Part shown: positions 60,790-64,000 of the stretch, in pieces | Position numbering within the stretch: the stretch's first letter is position 1 | Layout: each line of letters begins with the position of its first letter | Assembly (NCBI RefSeq): GCF_014217875.1 | Contig: NZ_CP059060.1 | Coordinates: 1-64,000 of the forward strand | Length of the DNA stretch: 64,000 nt | Origin: Synechococcus sp. LTW-R | GTDB taxonomy: Bacteria > Cyanobacteriota > Cyanobacteriia > PCC-6307 > Cyanobiaceae | Direction of reading: 5' to 3' | The notes under the pieces: generated by a model | The model's database searches: none | Told to the model about the DNA's origin: nothing | What the model saw: the letters and a program-made list of their open reading frames with translations, nothing else | Position numbers and translations under genes: made by a program

Positions 60790-61262
60790 CAATTCAGTAT
60801 CGGTTTCAGCGATCTGCTGAGGTTGAACCGCTCAAAGGGGACTCCGCGGATCAACAACGTTTCTCTCCAGCGAATGCGCCAGCCCAGGGAGAGCAGCAAT
60901 GGGGTGGAGATCAAGCTGGCTTCGGTGTGCAGTTCTGCGAGGTTCTCCTGTGCAGCTGCGGTCTCCGCGGCCTTGACCAAGGCACTCCCATGGCCCTGGC
61001 CTTGGGCCTCGGGATGGCAATAGAGAAGCGAGAGTCGCGCGTTGGGATCGCGCAGCGCAAAGGCGAGTAGTTGTCCGTCTGAACCTTCGCTGGCCAGGCC
61101 TTGGCCTCGCGTCAGGGCTGCATGGAGGGATGGACCTTGCGAAGCCCAGGCTTCTCTTTGTGCCTGTGTGTACAGCTTCTGGTCGCAACTCAGCACCGCC
61201 TGCTGATAGATGCGGATCGCTTCAGTGTGCTCCTCCCTGCGTAATTCTCGGATCCGATGCAT
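60789..61262 (-). CDS. GNAT family N-acetyltransferase
   Basis: This 157-residue protein has the acetyl-CoA loop in LSLLYCHPEAQGQGHGSALVK (motif A, Q/R-x-x-G-x-G/A form) and the C-terminal LSLGWRIRWRETLLIRGVPF strand pair. The N-terminus, RIRELRREEHTEAIRIYQQA, is typical of this superfamily. The substrate is unknown. It is the upstream gene of a two-gene unit with the Nif11-cupin protein and is divergent from cyAbrB across 120 bases. Confidence 0.85.
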   Translation of the reverse strand: MHRIRELRREEHTEAIRIYQQAVLSCDQKLYTQAQREAWASQGPSLHAALTRGQGLASEGSDGQLLAFALRDPNARLSLLYCHPEAQGQGHGSALVKAAETAAAQENLAELHTEASLISTPLLLSLGWRIRWRETLLIRGVPFERFNLSRSLKPILN

Positions 61263-61382
61263 CGAGGGCTTTGTTAGTCAACGTCTTGCCGAATTCTCCC
61301 TTGATTTGGATTTCTTGGCGCTGGTCGCTAGCTAAACCGTGCTGTATGTTGCACCAGTATCCGGCTAACACCCTCTACTTCG

Positions 61383-61748
61383 ATGCTCACGGGTTCTGAT
61401 CTGCTGGCCAAAGTTAAAGAGCTTGGCGATGTAAGTAAGTCCGATATCGTCCGCGCCTGCGGTTATGTGTCCTCCAAGAAGGACGGTGGTGAGCGCCTGA
61501 ACTTCACCGCCTTCTACGAGGCCCTGCTGGAAGCCAAAGGCGTTGAACTGGGTGTCAGCAGCAAGGTTGGCAAGGGTGGCCGCAAGCTCAGCTATGTCGC
61601 TACCGTTCAGGGCAACGGCAACCTGCTGATCGGTAAGGCCTATACCGCCATGCTCGATCTGCAGCCCGGCGACGAGTTCGAAATCAAGCTCGGCCGCAAG
61701 CAGATTCGTCTGATTCCCGCCGGCGGTAGCGACGAAGACGAGGAGTGA
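61383..61748 (+). CDS. cyAbrB-type transcriptional regulator
   Basis: This 121-residue cyanobacterial AbrB-like DNA-binding protein has an N-terminal domain, LLAKVKELGDVSKSDIVRAC and RLNFTAFYEALLEAKG, then a C-terminal AbrB-like swapped-hairpin segment (about 65-115: VATVQGNGNLLIGKAYTAML, GDEFEIKLGRKQIRLIP). It ends with an acidic tail, DEDEE. In other cyanobacteria cyAbrB proteins are abundant and influence carbon/nitrogen balance and hydrogenase genes. The terminator at 61788-61819 follows. Confidence 0.92.
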   Translation: MLTGSDLLAKVKELGDVSKSDIVRACGYVSSKKDGGERLNFTAFYEALLEAKGVELGVSSKVGKGGRKLSYVATVQGNGNLLIGKAYTAMLDLQPGDEFEIKLGRKQIRLIPAGGSDEDEE

Positions 61749-61751
61749 TCC

Positions 61752-64000
61752 TCAGCTCGAACGGCTGAGTTTCACCTCAACACCAGTAGCCCCTTCGATG
61801 GAGTCGGAGGGGCTTTTTTCTTGGGCCCAGTTCAGGACGTGTTGATAGTCCTCGGGATGGCAGCTCAGCAGGATCAATTGCAGGCCCTGCTCCATCCCCC
61901 GTTGGAGCATGCCTTGCAACTGGGCGAGACGCTGACGATCGGTATTCGTGAAGGCATCGTCAAAGACCAGAGGCAGGGCGCCGTCATAGGCCTGCATCAG
62001 GACTTCGGCCATGGCCAGACGCAGTGCCCCCGCCAGTTGTTCGCGCATGCCTCCACTGAGTCGCCCAAAGTCGTAGGCCTGGTTGTCTTGCAGCAGTTGC
62101 AGTTGCTGGAAGCCGTATTTGGGATTGAACTCCAGTAGGGCCCGCTCAGATCCGGCATTCAGCAACACATCGAGATAGGGGTTGAGGGCGGCGCAGAGCG
62201 GTTCGCTGTAGCGATTCGCGAGCTCGGCTTGGGCCTGATGGAAATGCTCCTGCAGGAGTTGGAGGGCTTGGGCTTCCCGCTCCTGCTGGCGCCTCTCCCG
62301 TTGCACGTTCTCCAAGCGGGCCTGGGCCAGCTCCAGTTGCGCGCTGGGGTTTTGGGCTCCGAGGCTGGCGCAGCGTTGTTCGTTTTGACCCCGTTCATTC
62401 AGCAGGAGTTCTTTCTCCTGGTTGAGTTGCTCGAGCAGTTGTGCGGCCCCCAAGGAGCCGGGGCGCTGCCGCTGCAACTGTTGGCGTTCGGCCTCGATGG
62501 CGCCCAGGGTGCCTCGGCGTTGCAGAAGCTCCTGTTCGAGTTCCTTCAGCCGCTCGGCGCTGGCTTCGGCTGGGGCCTCCTCCTGCAGCCGGGCGTTCAG
62601 CATTGCCAAGGACCCCGAGAGTTGCTCGAGGCGGCTTCGTTGTTGCTCGAGCTGGCGGGCCTGAACCTGCTCCTGTTGGCGCTCCTGGTTCTGCTGTTGT
62701 TGCTGCGCCTCCAGAGCGCTGCTCTGCCGCTGGATGCTCTCGCGCAGCTCCGCATCCAGCGCTTCAAGTGCCGTAGGGGCATCCGGCAGTTCTTCGGGGC
62801 TGGCCTGGGCGATCGCCCGCTCGAGCTCACCCTGCCGCGGCAGCAGTGCAGCGAGTCGCTCGCTGAGTCCGGACCAGGGGATGGCCTTGGCGGCTTGGCG
62901 CAGGGTGGAGAGCTCCTGCTCGAGGCTTCGCCGTCGCTGCTCGATCGCCTCCGCCGCTTCGCTGTTGGCGACTCCGAGTTGTTTCGCGAGCAGCCCGCAG
63001 TCCTGATGGCAACGCTCCAGTTGGGCCTGGGACTGGGGCAGGGCGTCGCCGCCCCCGGGACTCACCCTCAGGCGCACCCCATCGCCGACCTGGAGATCGC
63101 TGATGCTGTTGAGTTGTCTCCGCTCACCTGGCTGGATCAGCGCTCCGCCCAGCTGGATGGCTTGATCGCTTTGGAGCACCTCAATGCTGGTGGCCATGGC
63201 CTCGAGCCGCGCTTCTGCTTGGGCGATGGCTTGCTCGGCCCGCCGCAAGCTGCGCACCTGTTCGGCGGTGATCATCGGCAGGTCGGCCAGGGTCTGCTTG
63301 AGCCGCGAGGCTTCCGCCTGCAGGCGGTTCATCTCCTGCTGATGGGCCTCGAGCTGTTGGCGTTCACGCCGCACTTGCTGTAGATCCAGCCGCTGGCGAA
63401 CCCGCTCTTGCTTAGCCCGCAGGTGTTGCAGGTGCTGCTCTGCTGCTTTGCTCTGCTGGGCCTGCCGCTCCTGGTCCGCGCTCCGCTGGGCCTGCTGCGT
63501 GAGGGCTTGCTCGAGTTGCTGTTGCAGTTGGCGTTGTTCCTTCTGTTGCTCCTGCTGGGTTCGCTCGAGCTCCTGCCGTTGTTTGTGTTGCCGCTCGAGG
63601 GCCTGGTGTTGGAGCAGCACCGGCTCGAGTTCGGCTTGGAGCAGGTGTTGGCGTTGCTCGAGTTCCCGCTCCCGCAGTAAGCCTGGCCGCAGGTCCTGAT
63701 CAATGCTGTTGAGGCGTTCGGCGATGGCCCCCAGCCGCTCCATCGCCTGCTCCAGCTCCAGCAGCTGTTGCTGGGCCGCATTGCACTGCTCAATGCCCTC
63801 CTCTTCCCGCTGGATGACCTGGGCGAGGGGGGAGCCGGCCTTGATGCGGCCCGTTGCGGTGAACAACTGCCCCAGCCGTTGCTGCAGTTGCTCGACCACT
63901 TGGCGATCGAGCGGTGACTGCATCGTCCCGAGGTTGGTCTTGGCTTGCAGTTGCTGCAGCAGCCGCTCGTAGTCGTAGCTCTCCGGTTTGCCCTCCAAGG
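61752..64000 (-). CDS. SMC/SbcC/YhaN-like ATPase, C-terminal part (runs off right edge)
   Basis: About 749 codons are visible. Most is Gln/Glu/Arg/Leu heptad coiled coil, broken by a globular segment near residues 240-320 of the visible part (ISDLQVGDGVRLRVSPGGGD), perhaps the hinge. The C-terminal ABC half has the signature RLSGGMREQLAGALRLAMAE, Walker B LPLVFDDAFTNTD and an H-loop LILLSCHPEDY. Walker A must lie off the window at the N-terminus. It probably acts in DNA repair or double-strand-end processing like SbcC/Rad50; the partner nuclease is expected upstream. The TTG near 63998 is unlikely to be the real start. Confidence 0.85.
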   Translation of the reverse strand, partial: LEGKPESYDYERLLQQLQAKTNLGTMQSPLDRQVVEQLQQRLGQLFTATGRIKAGSPLAQVIQREEEGIEQCNAAQQQLLELEQAMERLGAIAERLNSIDQDLRPGLLRERELEQRQHLLQAELEPVLLQHQALERQHKQRQELERTQQEQQKEQRQLQQQLEQALTQQAQRSADQERQAQQSKAAEQHLQHLRAKQERVRQRLDLQQVRRERQQLEAHQQEMNRLQAEASRLKQTLADLPMITAEQVRSLRRAEQAIAQAEARLEAMATSIEVLQSDQAIQLGGALIQPGERRQLNSISDLQVGDGVRLRVSPGGGDALPQSQAQLERCHQDCGLLAKQLGVANSEAAEAIEQRRRSLEQELSTLRQAAKAIPWSGLSERLAALLPRQGELERAIAQASPEELPDAPTALEALDAELRESIQRQSSALEAQQQQQNQERQQEQVQARQLEQQRSRLEQLSGSLAMLNARLQEEAPAEASAERLKELEQELLQRRGTLGAIEAERQQLQRQRPGSLGAAQLLEQLNQEKELLLNERGQNEQRCASLGAQNPSAQLELAQARLENVQRERRQQEREAQALQLLQEHFHQAQAELANRYSEPLCAALNPYLDVLLNAGSERALLEFNPKYGFQQLQLLQDNQAYDFGRLSGGMREQLAGALRLAMAEVLMQAYDGALPLVFDDAFTNTDRQRLAQLQGMLQRGMEQGLQLILLSCHPEDYQHVLNWAQEKSPSDSIEGATGVEVKLSRSS
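61788..61819 (+). terminator. Rho-independent terminator after cyAbrB
   Basis: AGCCCCTTCGA (61788-61798) pairs with TCGGAGGGGCT (61804-61814) with one G-U pair, followed by a run of six Ts (61814-61819). It lies 40 bases past the cyAbrB stop, inside the 3' coding end of the convergent ATPase gene. Confidence 0.85.

Noticed and set aside
61752-64000. Low-complexity Gln-rich stretches taken as a possible repeat or satellite
   Set aside because: They are the coiled-coil heptads of an SMC/SbcC-like ATPase, with clear ABC signature and Walker B downstream.
1-64000. CRISPR arrays, insertion sequences, prophage or rRNA
   Set aside because: No regularly spaced direct repeats, transposase, integrase or rRNA sequences were recognised on either strand.

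Overview
This 64 kb window is chromosomal DNA from a GC-rich picocyanobacterium of the Synechococcus/Cyanobium type. The evidence is: repeated HIP1 octamers (GCGATCGC, eight or more seen by eye, e.g. 425, 7995, 25591, 25801, 46391, 49177, 55069, 62809); cyanobacterial families (cyAbrB, DUF2214, DUF3721-like, Nif11-like, a split PntA transhydrogenase, a group-2 sigma factor); hemL for C5-pathway tetrapyrrole synthesis; and a photorespiratory-type GlcD. Coding is dense, with no gene-free stretch over 300 bases, many ATGA/TGATG overlaps and unusually frequent TTG/GTG starts. I see no insertion sequences, prophage, CRISPR array or rRNA.

Layout. 1-5.4 kb: start of a superfamily-II helicase, an atypical SDR, the pntA1-pntA2-pntB operon with a clear terminator, and a YheT-like hydrolase. 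5.3-17.5 kb: housekeeping genes (dxr, cysS, polA, gltX, tRNA-Asp), a DUF368 protein, a sodium symporter and a cation/proton antiporter. 17.6-23.7 kb: tRNA-Trp, rplS, map, a phosphotransacetylase-like protein, a DprA-like protein, MAPEG, YajQ. 23.7-33.4 kb: 5-oxoprolinase and gamma-glutamyltransferase in one operon, facing a complete TRAP transporter (DctP-DctQ-DctM) downstream of hemL. 33.5-41.2 kb: glcD, exonuclease III, a TPR protein, an ATPase-less M41-like peptidase, LarC, a flippase-like membrane protein and a Fur-family regulator.

41.0-51.6 kb is the most interesting region, a metal-homeostasis island. A B12 riboswitch controls a HupE-type (cobalt) permease. Upstream is a CobW/COG0523 GTPase with a long His-rich loop, divergent from znuA across a short promoter holding a 15-bp Zur-like palindrome. 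Then come an outer-membrane beta-barrel with a His/Asp/Glu-rich loop, znuC, zur (opposite strand) and znuB. Facing these is a COG0701/TIGR03943 permease pair with a secreted partner. Further on are an M23 peptidase, a protein with glycine at every fifth residue plus a Cys/His metal motif, and a QueD-like protein. I infer an integrated zinc (and cobalt) uptake and allocation system. The barrel (44214-45188) and the Gly-repeat/DUF3721-like protein (50624-51049) are the best candidates for undescribed components.

51.6-64 kb: hisIE, an RND efflux system transcribed with a matrixin-like metalloprotease and a DUF2214 protein, a sigma factor, small hypothetical proteins, PsiE, a Nif11-cupin fusion with a GNAT acetyltransferase, cyAbrB, and the C-terminal part of an SMC/SbcC-like ATPase running off the right edge.
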